Shown one piece after another: positions 1 through 7,442 of a stretch of 13,813 nucleotides of DNA (within the stretch, counting starts at the first letter, position 1; the number at the start of each line of letters is the position of its first letter). A program made the translations under genes and the position numbers. Origin of the DNA: an uncultured Bacillaceae bacterium (lineage in GTDB: Bacteria > Bacillota > Bacilli > Bacillales > Alkalibacillaceae); the NCBI GenBank assembly GCA_937983065.1, contig CALKAL010000148.1, positions 1-13,813 on the forward strand. Direction: 5' to 3'. The notes under the pieces were generated by a model. The model did not search any database. It was not told where the DNA came from and saw only the letters and a program-made list of their open reading frames with translations.

Positions 1-937
1 AATAAAGGTGCTCCAGTAAAAAAGCGGTTCCGTAAAGTAATCCGAAAAATGTGTTCGTTTGGGCCGTATATTTCATCGCTGGCATCATTTTCAAAGGGAC
101 CGTATTCGCTTTAAAGGTTTTAATCGCATTGATTGCTTTTGGTGCGCTTAAAAGAACGATTGCCGCCCAAACTGGGACCATGTCAAATATGATAAACAGG
201 CCAGTTATTATATAGGCGGAGATAAAAAACAGTGCTAAAATTCGAATCGCCCAAGTCCGTCCAACTAAAATAGCTAACGTTTTTCGACCTGCTTCTTTAT
301 CCCCTTCTAAATCGCGGATACTGTTAGAAAGTAAAATTCCACCGATTAAAATCGCAATCGGAATCGTTAATAAAACAATCGTTAAATTCAATGTTTCTGT
401 TTGAATATAGTAACTAATACCAATGATGACTGTCCCCATGAAAAACCCTGAAAATAATTCACCAAAAGGCGTGTAAGCAATTGGATACGGTCCTGCTGTA
501 TATAAATAACCGAATAACATCGAAATAAGTCCGACAACAGCAATCCAAAATGTCGTCATCATACAAATGTAAAAACCTAACAGAATGGCTAACCCATAAA
601 AGATAAAAGCTATATTACGAACGACTTTTGGTTTAATTCCATCTCTAACAATCGTTCCACTAATCCCGACTGACTCTTCGGTATCTAAGCCGCGGACGTA
701 GTCGTAATATTCATTAAACATATTCGTTGCTGCTTGAATAAGTATAGATGCAATGAGCATCGCAAAAAACAAACCGTAGTGAACGGATTGTTCCATACTC
801 GCAATCACTGTACCAACAAAAACTGGGACGAATGATGCGGTTAACGTGTGGGGCCTGAGCATGCGCCACCATATATTAAAACCAGATTTTTCCCCTAAAG
901 CTTCTTTGACTGATTGATTATTTGACAATGATGACAT
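1..937 (-). CDS. menA: 1,4-dihydroxy-2-naphthoate polyprenyltransferase, 3' end cut by window edge
   Basis: This membrane prenyltransferase joins 1,4-dihydroxy-2-naphthoate to a polyprenyl diphosphate, giving demethylmenaquinone. I translated the minus strand from an ATG at 937, preceded by GGGAAAGGA. It gives 312 codons without a stop, so only a few C-terminal residues should be missing (family about 300-315 aa). Both Asp-rich motifs of the UbiA/MenA family are present: NEYYD at about residues 75-79 followed by RGLD, and NSIRDLEGDKEAGRKT at about 205-220, which bind Mg-diphosphate. Between and after them lie several hydrophobic segments typical of a polytopic membrane protein, for example about 55-72, 108-143 and 185-204. 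It is divergent from the menF operon, an arrangement that fits its role as the committed membrane step of the same pathway. A perfect palindrome lies over its likely -10 box. Identification is secure. Confidence 0.95.
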   Translation of the reverse strand, partial: MSSLSNNQSVKEALGEKSGFNIWWRMLRPHTLTASFVPVFVGTVIASMEQSVHYGLFFAMLIASILIQAATNMFNEYYDYVRGLDTEESVGISGTIVRDGIKPKVVRNIAFIFYGLAILLGFYICMMTTFWIAVVGLISMLFGYLYTAGPYPIAYTPFGELFSGFFMGTVIIGISYYIQTETLNLTIVLLTIPIAILIGGILLSNSIRDLEGDKEAGRKTLAILVGRTWAIRILALFFISAYIITGLFIIFDMVPVWAAIVLLSAPKAINAIKTFKANTVPLKMMPAMKYTAQTNTFFGLLYGTAFLLEHLY

Positions 938-951
938 TCCTTTCCCTTTCA

Positions 952-970
952 ATCTAAACTTAGTTTAGAT
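952..970. promoter_or_regulatory. Perfect 19-bp palindrome over the menA -10 box (candidate operator)
   Basis: The sequence ATCTAAACT-T-AGTTTAGAT is a perfect 9-bp inverted repeat with a one-base centre. It is immediately followed by AAAC, which makes an overlapping second dyad, GTTTA-GA-TAAAC, at 963-974. It covers the candidate menA -10 hexamer (962-967) and ends just upstream of the menA ribosome binding site, where a repressor would block transcription. I do not recognise the motif as the site of a named Bacillus regulator. Confidence 0.6.
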
Positions 971-990
971 AAACGATATTGGCATGTCAA
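962..990 (-). promoter_or_regulatory. Candidate SigA promoter for menA
   Basis: Read on the minus strand, a consensus -35 TTGACA (990-985) is followed after exactly 17 bases by TAAACT (967-962), a 4/6 match to the -10 consensus. Transcription would start near 955, giving a leader of about 18 nt with the ribosome binding site in it. The perfect -35 and ideal spacing make this the best menA promoter in the gap. Confidence 0.6.
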
Positions 991-1057
991 TATACGATAA
1001 TTGGTTCTCCTTGTCGTTAAAGTAAAAAAGTCATACAATAATGATGGAACTAACTCA

Positions 1058-1087
1058 TTCACTTTTAAAAAATAAACAGGTTATCAT
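1058..1087 (+). promoter_or_regulatory. Candidate SigA promoter for the menFDHBEC operon
   Basis: TTCACT (1058-1063) and TATCAT (1082-1087) are each 4/6 matches to the -35 and -10 hexamers and are 18 bases apart. The start would lie near 1094, about 35 bases before menF. The -10 lies inside an 18-bp sequence repeated upstream of metK. The match is moderate, and other AT-rich hexamers nearby could serve instead. Confidence 0.4.
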
Positions 1088-1095
1088 ATTTTTAA
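1078..1095 (+). repeat. 18-bp intergenic repeat, copy 1 (upstream of menF)
   Basis: The sequence AGGTTATCATATTTTTAA occurs here and, identically and in the same orientation, at 12045-12062 in the pckA-metK gap. Both copies sit in divergent intergenic regions with AT-rich flanks. It may be a shared promoter element or a binding site. Confidence 0.6.
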
Positions 1096-1128
1096 TTACG
1101 TATTTTCTCAAGTGGAGGTACATTCGTT

Positions 1129-2520
1129 ATGCTACAAACTAAAAGCAAATCGATTCAGCTTGACGTTTACGAAATATTAGAAGAAGCGAAAAAGCTGAAT
1201 CGTAATTATATATCTATTGTTGAACGAATTGAGCCGATTCATCCGATCGATTTTTATTCCGCATTTCACGAGACGTTCGGTAATCGCTATTTTTGGAAAC
1301 AGGCGGATGGTGGGATTGTTTTCGTTGGAATTGGCGTTGAAAAAACGTTCGAAACTAAAAATGCAAAAAACCGTTTCCGTCACATCCATTCTGAGTGGGA
1401 AAGCTTTTTAAAAAACGTTCATTTCGACTCATCGATTCCGTGGACAGGCCCACTTCTTTTAGGCGGCTTTTCGTTTTTTGACGAAAAGGAATTAAATTCA
1501 AAGTGGGACAAGTTCCCGAGTGGACAAATGGTTTTACCGAAAGTTATGTTAACGGTCTGTGATGATCAACATTATTTAACGTTTAATTTCAAAATAAATA
1601 AAGAGACTTCAGTAGATGACATTGAGGAGCGGATGAACGATATTTATCATCAATTTTCCGCAGATTATAAAGAAAACTTAGAGGGTAATGAATTAAATGA
1701 ATTAAATACCCTTGAATATGAAGAGTGGGCGCATTTAATAAATGAAGCCGTTCAAACGATTAAATCCGGAAAGCTCGGTAAAGTTGTTTTAGCCCGGGAA
1801 CTCGAAGCAATTTTTGAAAATAAAATTACGATCGAATCCGTCTTACAGCATTTATACGATACGGAACAAGACTGTTATGTTTTTATAATGGAAAATGATG
1901 GCGATTTATTTGTCGGTGCAACGCCAGAACGTCTTGTCCGCGTTGAAGGGGAAGAAATTCTTTCAACTTGTTTAGCGGGGACGATTTCTCGAGGAAAAGA
2001 CGAAAGTGAAGATGAAGCGTTAGCGACGAGATTATTAAACGATAAAAAAAATCGTGAGGAGCATCAATTTGTCGTTGATATGGTTAAAGATGCCATTAGA
2101 CCGTACAGCAATCATTTATCGATACCAGATAACCCGACGATTTATCGATTGAAGCATTTACAGCATTTATATACGCCAGTGACTGCGACGTTGAAAAAAG
2201 GGATTTCAATCTTTGACTTAGTTCAAAGTCTCCATCCAACGCCTGCACTCGGAGGAGATCCGACTGATAAAGCTTTATCTTATATAAAAGTGAAGGAACC
2301 GTTTGATCGCGGATGGTATGCCGCACCAGTTGGCTTTGTCGATAGTCAGTTTAACGGCGAGTTCGCAGTTGCGATTCGCTCGGCACTTATTCAAGGAAAT
2401 GAAGCAACATTATTTGCAGGTTGTGGCGTCGTTTTAGAATCAGATCCATTAGAAGAATTTGATGAAACCGACTTAAAATTTATGCCGATGTTAAAAGCTT
2501 TAGGGGGAAAAAATGAATGA
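1129..2520 (+). CDS. menF: Isochorismate synthase
   Basis: MenF isomerises chorismate to isochorismate, the entry step of menaquinone synthesis. The 463-aa length fits the Bacillus enzyme (about 470 aa). The C-terminal chorismate-binding domain, roughly residues 195-460, shows the family motifs in order: GKLGKVVLAR (214-223, with the general-base Lys at 218), GATPERL (263-269), LAGTISRG (282-289), EEHQFVVDMV (310-319), LHPTPALGG (368-376) and EPFDRGWYAAPVGF (390-403). GCGVVLESDP follows at 431-440, and the Mg-ligand region EFDETDLK at 443-450. The ATG has GGAGGT at 1114-1119, a good spacing of 9 bases. It could be the siderophore or salicylate paralogue (DhbC type), but the downstream menD overlap settles the pathway. 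The stop overlaps the menD start by 4 bases (ATGA), suggesting translational coupling. Confidence 0.97.
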   Translation: MLQTKSKSIQLDVYEILEEAKKLNRNYISIVERIEPIHPIDFYSAFHETFGNRYFWKQADGGIVFVGIGVEKTFETKNAKNRFRHIHSEWESFLKNVHFDSSIPWTGPLLLGGFSFFDEKELNSKWDKFPSGQMVLPKVMLTVCDDQHYLTFNFKINKETSVDDIEERMNDIYHQFSADYKENLEGNELNELNTLEYEEWAHLINEAVQTIKSGKLGKVVLARELEAIFENKITIESVLQHLYDTEQDCYVFIMENDGDLFVGATPERLVRVEGEEILSTCLAGTISRGKDESEDEALATRLLNDKKNREEHQFVVDMVKDAIRPYSNHLSIPDNPTIYRLKHLQHLYTPVTATLKKGISIFDLVQSLHPTPALGGDPTDKALSYIKVKEPFDRGWYAAPVGFVDSQFNGEFAVAIRSALIQGNEATLFAGCGVVLESDPLEEFDETDLKFMPMLKALGGKNE

Positions 2521-4238
2521 ACATGGGGCAAGTGACGTATTATGTCACAAACTTTGTAAGTGAGCTTGCTTTAAACGGATTAGAAGATGTCGTTATTTCA
2601 CCAGGGTCGAGATCAACACCCCTTGCGATGACATTTTTTGAACATCCACATATAAAAGAATGGGTTCATTTTGACGAGCGGTCATCGGCTTTTTTCGCAT
2701 TAGGACTTGCTAAGGAAAAAAATAAACCCGTCGCACTCGTTTGCACATCTGGTACAGCAGCGGCCAATTATTATCCAGCCATTGTTGAGGCCCATTACGC
2801 TAGGGTACCGTTAATCGTTTTGACCGCGGATCGTCCCCATGAATTAAGGGACAATGGCGCACCTCAAGCAATCGACCAAATAAAAATGTACGAAAATTTC
2901 ACGAAATATTTTCACGAAATGGCTCTTCCTGAATCGAAGGAAGAGATGATTCGTTATGCCCGCATTCAAGCAAGTCGAGCATATATGAACGCCAATTCGA
3001 AGCGGAAAGGGGTTAGTCATCTCAATTTTCCGTTTCGTGATCCCCTTATCCCTAATTTTGAATTAGATAATTTATGGGGCGAGGCGAAAGAGCCGATTTT
3101 AAAACATATTAACGGTGACGAGCAAATCTTACCTCACGATGTTCTATCTATCGTTCAATCGCTTAAAAATAAAGAACGAGGGTTAATCGTTTGCGGTGAG
3201 ATATTGGACGAAGCGGAACAATTAGCGATTTTAAATTTATCGAAAGAGCTTAACATACCAATACTTGCTGACGTCATCTCGAATTTAAGGAAAAATAAAG
3301 CATCCCACCCATTAGTTATTTCAACTTATGATACGATATTAAAGGATGATTTATTAAAAGAACAGTTAAGACCAGACTTTATTATCCGGTTTGGCTCGAT
3401 GCCCGTTTCAAAATCATATTTGCAATCGTTGCAATTGTATCCACCATCAGTTCATCTCGTCGTTGATAATGATTTAGGCTATCGTGAGCCAGCAGGGATT
3501 AATACGACGCTCATTTATAGCTCAGCTGAATCGTTCGGTAAAGAACTGTTAAAATATAAACCGTCTATTGACGTATTAGAAGATTATACGAACCTGTGGC
3601 TGAAAATGGATGCGGCGGTTCAAAACGTGTTAAAAACAAATGAAGTAGAATTAACAGAAGGGACAGCCGCCCTTGCTTTATCCGAGGCAAGTGTTGATGG
3701 CGATGTTTTAGTCGTCGGTAGTAGTATGCCTATTCGTGATATGGATACATTTTATTTACGTTCTAACCGGGACGTGAAATTAATGGCCAACCGTGGTGTT
3801 AACGGCATTGATGGGGTCGTTTCAACAGCAATCGGTATTCGGGCAGCTGGAAGAAAAACGACACTATTAATCGGGGATTTATCGTTTTTACATGATTATA
3901 CGTCGCTTTTTATCGCAAGACAATATGAGCTTTCCCTCCGTATTATAGTTATTAACAACAACGGGGGAGGAATATTTTCATTTTTACCTCAAGCGAAAGA
4001 AAAACGGCAATTTGAAGCATTATTCGGAACCCCGTTTTCACCACCGATTAAACAATTAACACAGGCTATCGACGCGACTTATTATGAGCCAAAAACTTTT
4101 AATGAATTTTCGGATTTAATTCAAAAGCCAATTGAAGGCATTGAAATTATTGAAGTCATAACCGATCGAGAAGAAAACGTCTTATGGCATAGAGAAAAAT
4201 GGGATCAGTCATTACGAGAAATAAAAAAAGAAAGATGA
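2517..4238 (+). CDS. menD: SEPHCHC synthase (2-succinyl-5-enolpyruvyl-6-hydroxy-3-cyclohexene-1-carboxylate synthase)
   Basis: MenD is a thiamine-diphosphate enzyme that adds a succinyl-semialdehyde unit from 2-oxoglutarate to isochorismate. The 573-aa protein has the N-terminal pyrimidine-binding domain with SPGSRSTP (28-35), FDERSSAFFALGLA (52-65, with the cofactor-activating Glu at 54) and CTSGTAAANYYPAIVEA (76-92). The C-terminal diphosphate-binding domain has GSSMPIRDMD (401-410), MANRGVNGIDG (423-433), GDLSFLHD (453-460) and NNNGGGIF (480-487), the GD...NN cofactor signature. The ATG at 2517 overlaps the menF stop and has AGGGGG nine bases upstream. An in-frame ATG at 2523 is less well spaced. 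The end in turn overlaps menH, so menF-menD-menH look translationally coupled. Confidence 0.97.
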   Translation: MNMGQVTYYVTNFVSELALNGLEDVVISPGSRSTPLAMTFFEHPHIKEWVHFDERSSAFFALGLAKEKNKPVALVCTSGTAAANYYPAIVEAHYARVPLIVLTADRPHELRDNGAPQAIDQIKMYENFTKYFHEMALPESKEEMIRYARIQASRAYMNANSKRKGVSHLNFPFRDPLIPNFELDNLWGEAKEPILKHINGDEQILPHDVLSIVQSLKNKERGLIVCGEILDEAEQLAILNLSKELNIPILADVISNLRKNKASHPLVISTYDTILKDDLLKEQLRPDFIIRFGSMPVSKSYLQSLQLYPPSVHLVVDNDLGYREPAGINTTLIYSSAESFGKELLKYKPSIDVLEDYTNLWLKMDAAVQNVLKTNEVELTEGTAALALSEASVDGDVLVVGSSMPIRDMDTFYLRSNRDVKLMANRGVNGIDGVVSTAIGIRAAGRKTTLLIGDLSFLHDYTSLFIARQYELSLRIIVINNNGGGIFSFLPQAKEKRQFEALFGTPFSPPIKQLTQAIDATYYEPKTFNEFSDLIQKPIEGIEIIEVITDREENVLWHREKWDQSLREIKKER

Positions 4239-5041
4239 AATTTATGTTTATACAAGTTCATAACAATCATTATTATGTCGAAATTAAAGGTAAAGGAGAA
4301 CCGATCGTATTTCTCCACGGCTTTACAGGTTCAACAAAAACATGGGAGCCTTTCGTAACAGAGCTTGCAAAAGATTATCAATGCATTACGATTGATTTAC
4401 CAGGACACGGTAAAACAATTGCTAATAACATTAAAAATATGGACGAAGCAATTGCGGACTTAAACGACGTATTGAAACAACTCGAAGTTGACCAAGCGTA
4501 TCTTGTCGGCTATTCGATGGGAGGCCGGACAGCTTTAGTATTTGCTGACAGTTTTCCTGAACGTGTGAAACGATTAATTTTAATTGGCGCCTCACCTGGA
4601 TTAGACGGAGACGAAAAGAAAAAGAGATTGGAAAGTGATGATCAATTAGCGACGTTCATCGTTAAAGAAGGAATGACCGCCTTCGTCAATTATTGGGAAA
4701 ATATCCCGTTATTCAACTCCCAAAAGCAGTTAAGTGATTCGGTTCAAGCGAGAATTAGAGAAGAACGATTAAGTCAAAGTGAAGCCGGACTAGCGTTATC
4801 ATTGCAATCAATGGGAACGGGAAGTCAACGCTCAATGTGGAGTAGCTTACCGACGATCGACATTCCGACTTTATTAATTACAGGTGAAATTGATGAAAAA
4901 TTTACGATACTAAATAAAAAAATGGATGAGCTTTTAAAACAGAGCGAGCATATCATCGTACCTAACGTTGGACATGCGGTACATATTGAAGCACCAAAAT
5001 ATTTATTAAAATTAATTCAACAATTTATACGATCTAATTAA
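4235..5041 (+). CDS. menH: SHCHC synthase (2-succinyl-6-hydroxy-2,4-cyclohexadiene-1-carboxylate synthase), alpha/beta hydrolase fold
   Basis: MenH eliminates pyruvate from SEPHCHC to give SHCHC. The 268-aa protein has the alpha/beta hydrolase pattern: oxyanion-hole region LHGFTGS (27-33), nucleophile elbow GYSMGG (92-97, Ser94), acidic residue in ITGEID (215-220, probably Asp220) and VGHAVHIE (245-252, His247). I chose the ATG at 4235, which overlaps the menD stop as ATGA, just as menD overlaps menF. The open frame extends back to an ATG at 4199, but that would add 12 residues coded inside menD with no ribosome binding site. An ATG at 4244 is also possible. It lies between menD and menB, which fits menaquinone synthesis rather than a general esterase. 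Confidence 0.92.
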   Translation: MKFMFIQVHNNHYYVEIKGKGEPIVFLHGFTGSTKTWEPFVTELAKDYQCITIDLPGHGKTIANNIKNMDEAIADLNDVLKQLEVDQAYLVGYSMGGRTALVFADSFPERVKRLILIGASPGLDGDEKKKRLESDDQLATFIVKEGMTAFVNYWENIPLFNSQKQLSDSVQARIREERLSQSEAGLALSLQSMGTGSQRSMWSSLPTIDIPTLLITGEIDEKFTILNKKMDELLKQSEHIIVPNVGHAVHIEAPKYLLKLIQQFIRSN

Positions 5042-5055
5042 AGGAGGAAACAAAA

Positions 5056-5874
5056 ATGACAGTAGAATGGAAAAAGGTAAGAGATTATGAGGAAATTATT
5101 TATGAAAAATATAACGGGATTGCTAAAGTAACGATTAACCGACCCGATAAACGGAATGCCTTTACACCGTTAACCGTTAATGAAATGATCGATGCGTTTG
5201 CTGATGCTCGAGATGATTCTGATGTTGGTGTCATCATTTTAACAGGTGCAGGTGATCTTGCCTTTTGTTCTGGAGGCGACCAATCCGTAAGAGGACATGG
5301 TGGTTATGTCGGTGGTGACCAAGTTCCACGTTTAAACGTTTTAGATTTACAACGTCTTATCCGTGTAATTCCTAAGCCAGTCATTGCGATGGTTTCAGGA
5401 TATGCAATTGGTGGAGGCCACGTCTTACATGTCGTCTGTGATTTAACGATTGCAGCAGATAATGCGATTTTTGGCCAAACAGGACCGAAAGTTGGTAGCT
5501 TTGATGCAGGTTATGGCGCTGGACTTCTCGCTGAAATGGTTGGACAGAAAAAAGCGCGTGAAATTTGGTATTTATGTCGCCAATACAATGCTGAAGAAGC
5601 TCTACAGATGGGGCTTGTCAATACGGTTGTTCCGTTAGATAAGTTAGAAGAAGAAACGATTAAATGGTGTGAGGAAATTTTAGAAAAATCACCAACTGCG
5701 CTTCGTTTCTTAAAAGCTTCCTTCAACGCGGCGACAGATGGCTTAGCAGGATTACAACAAATGGGCGGAGATGCAACCCTTCTTTACTATACGACGGATG
5801 AAGCGAAGGAAGGCCGAGACGCATTTAAAGAGAAAAGAAATCCAGATTTCGGACAGTTTCCTCGTTTTCCGTAA
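5056..5874 (+). CDS. menB: 1,4-dihydroxy-2-naphthoyl-CoA synthase (naphthoate synthase)
   Basis: MenB closes the second ring of o-succinylbenzoyl-CoA to give 1,4-dihydroxy-2-naphthoyl-CoA. The 272-aa crotonase-fold protein shows INRPDKRNAF (27-36), FCSGGDQ (70-76), the glycine-rich oxyanion-hole segment GYAIGGGHVL (115-124), QTGPKVGSFD (141-150, ending in the catalytic-loop Asp) and the C-terminal NPDFGQFPRFP. Gly at 143 in QTGP matches the bicarbonate-dependent type of MenB; the type with its own side-chain carboxylate has Asp here (family knowledge, not tested). A strong AAAGGAGGA sits ahead of the ATG, 14 bases after menH. A hairpin with a T-rich tail follows, so expression may fall after this gene. 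Confidence 0.97.
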   Translation: MTVEWKKVRDYEEIIYEKYNGIAKVTINRPDKRNAFTPLTVNEMIDAFADARDDSDVGVIILTGAGDLAFCSGGDQSVRGHGGYVGGDQVPRLNVLDLQRLIRVIPKPVIAMVSGYAIGGGHVLHVVCDLTIAADNAIFGQTGPKVGSFDAGYGAGLLAEMVGQKKAREIWYLCRQYNAEEALQMGLVNTVVPLDKLEEETIKWCEEILEKSPTALRFLKASFNAATDGLAGLQQMGGDATLLYYTTDEAKEGRDAFKEKRNPDFGQFPRFP

Positions 5875-5892
5875 ATATAATTGAACAAAAGA

Positions 5893-5924
5893 GCCGCACT
5901 GTCATGAAGTGTGGCCTTCTTTTT
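5893..5924 (+). terminator. Candidate intrinsic terminator or attenuator between menB and menE
   Basis: GCCGCACT (5893-5900) pairs with AGTGTGGC (5908-5915), with one G-T wobble and a 7-base loop, followed by CTTCTTTTT. It is the only sizeable hairpin inside the operon. It lies 18 bases after the menB stop and 40-70 bases before menE. No convincing promoter is seen between it and menE, so partial read-through is likely. Confidence 0.6.
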
Positions 5925-5965
5925 ACATAGAATTGATTTTAAATTGAAACGAAAGGTTGATCAAT

Positions 5966-7441
5966 TTGCACATACCGAATTGGTTAGATAAACGTGCTTA
6001 TTTAACACCGAATAAAGAAGCAATCGTACTTAACCAGAATGAATCATATACATTTTACGAGCTACAACAACACGCTAAAAGCTTTGCAACCTTTTTAAAA
6101 CATCAAGGAGTGAAACAAGGCGACCATATCGGATTATTATCGACGAATTGCTATGAAATGGTCGTGACAATTCATGCCCTTCATTATATCGGAGCAGTCA
6201 CTTTTTTACTAAACGTACGTTTAAAAGAAGATGAGCTCCTCTTTCAATTAAAAGACGGAAACATTCAGACAGTTATTCATCATCCAAATTTAACCGAAAA
6301 AGTAAATGGCTTAAAGAAGCAACATGAACTTAAAGCGATTCATTTTAATGAACTCCCCCGCAAAGGAATAAAAGATGTTGAATTAATCGATGAAATGAAT
6401 CTCGATGATGTGTCACATATTATTTACACATCCGGGACGACTGGAAATCCTAAAGGCGTACAACTGACTTATGGCAATCATTGGTGGAGCGCAACTGCTT
6501 CAGCGCTCAATCTCGGTCTTCATGAAACGGATCGCTGGCTGTTGAGCTTACCTTTATTTCATGTCGGAGGTTTATCAATTTTATATCGAAGCGTTATTTA
6601 CGGAATGCCGATCCATCTGCATGAACAATATGATCTAGAAGCCGTTTATACAGATATAATGAAAAATGGTGTGACGATTGTTTCAGTTGTGACAGTTATG
6701 TTAGAAGAGCTCGTCAATCGTTTGCAGGACGACCATTTTCCAGATACGTTACGCTGCATGCTACTCGGTGGGGGACCTGCTTCAAAATCATTGTTAGAAA
6801 AATGTCGGGACAAACGCATCCCAGTTTATCAATCTTACGGTATGACCGAAACCGCCTCACAATTTTGTACTTTAGATGGCGACAATATGTTAACGAAAAT
6901 CGGTTCAGCAGGTAAACCATTATTTCCTGGGCAATTAAAAATCGTTAAAAATGACCGCGAATGTTCTATTCGTGAAGTCGGTGAAATTGTTGTTAAAGGT
7001 CCTTCCGTCACAAAAGGATATTGGAATAGAAAAGATGCGAATGAAAGCTCATTTATTGAAGAATGGTTTAAGACAGGGGATTTAGGTTATTTCGATGAGG
7101 ACGGGTATTTATACGTTGTCGACCGCCGAAAAGATTTAATTATTTCAGGTGGAGAAAATGTTTATCCTGCCGAAATCGAATCCGTTTTAAAGGGGATCGT
7201 TGGGATTAAAGATGCGGGTGTTGTCGGAGTAGATGATGATAAATGGGGACAAGTTCCTGTTGCATTTATCGTCCCAAGTGAACCATTAGAAAAAGAAACG
7301 ATTATCGAGGAGTGCCAAAAAGCGTTAGCGAATTATAAAGTACCGAAGCAAATAATGTTTGTAGATGAATTACCGAGAAACGCTTCGAAAAAATTAATGC
7401 GTCATAAGCTAATTGATTTTTTAACGAAAGAAGGGGAATAA
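5966..7441 (+). CDS. menE: o-Succinylbenzoate-CoA ligase
   Basis: MenE activates o-succinylbenzoate with ATP and joins it to CoA, making the MenB substrate. It is an adenylate-forming (ANL) enzyme of 491 aa. Motifs seen are the P-loop YTSGTTGNPKG (154-164), QSYGMTETA (289-297), KTGDLGYF (369-376), the hinge region DRRKDLIISGGENVYP (386-401) and the C-terminal NASKKL segment (about 472-477), whose Lys takes part in adenylation. I chose TTG at 5966 because GAAAGG (5951-5956) is 9 bases upstream. The frame also has a TTG at 5957, but that one abuts the ribosome binding site. PNWLDKRA near the N-terminus resembles other Bacillus MenE starts. It is separated from menB by a candidate terminator, and menC begins 2 bases after its stop. 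Confidence 0.95.
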   Translation: MHIPNWLDKRAYLTPNKEAIVLNQNESYTFYELQQHAKSFATFLKHQGVKQGDHIGLLSTNCYEMVVTIHALHYIGAVTFLLNVRLKEDELLFQLKDGNIQTVIHHPNLTEKVNGLKKQHELKAIHFNELPRKGIKDVELIDEMNLDDVSHIIYTSGTTGNPKGVQLTYGNHWWSATASALNLGLHETDRWLLSLPLFHVGGLSILYRSVIYGMPIHLHEQYDLEAVYTDIMKNGVTIVSVVTVMLEELVNRLQDDHFPDTLRCMLLGGGPASKSLLEKCRDKRIPVYQSYGMTETASQFCTLDGDNMLTKIGSAGKPLFPGQLKIVKNDRECSIREVGEIVVKGPSVTKGYWNRKDANESSFIEEWFKTGDLGYFDEDGYLYVVDRRKDLIISGGENVYPAEIESVLKGIVGIKDAGVVGVDDDKWGQVPVAFIVPSEPLEKETIIEECQKALANYKVPKQIMFVDELPRNASKKLMRHKLIDFLTKEGE

Positions 7442-7442
7442 T

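Noticed and set aside
4199..4234. Upstream extension of menH to an ATG at 4199
   Set aside because: It lies inside menD, has no ribosome binding site and adds 12 residues not typical of MenH; the ATG at 4235 gives an ATGA overlap like the preceding gene pair.
5957..5965. TTG at 5957 as menE start
   Set aside because: It directly abuts the GAAAGG ribosome binding site with no spacing; TTG at 5966 is nine bases away.
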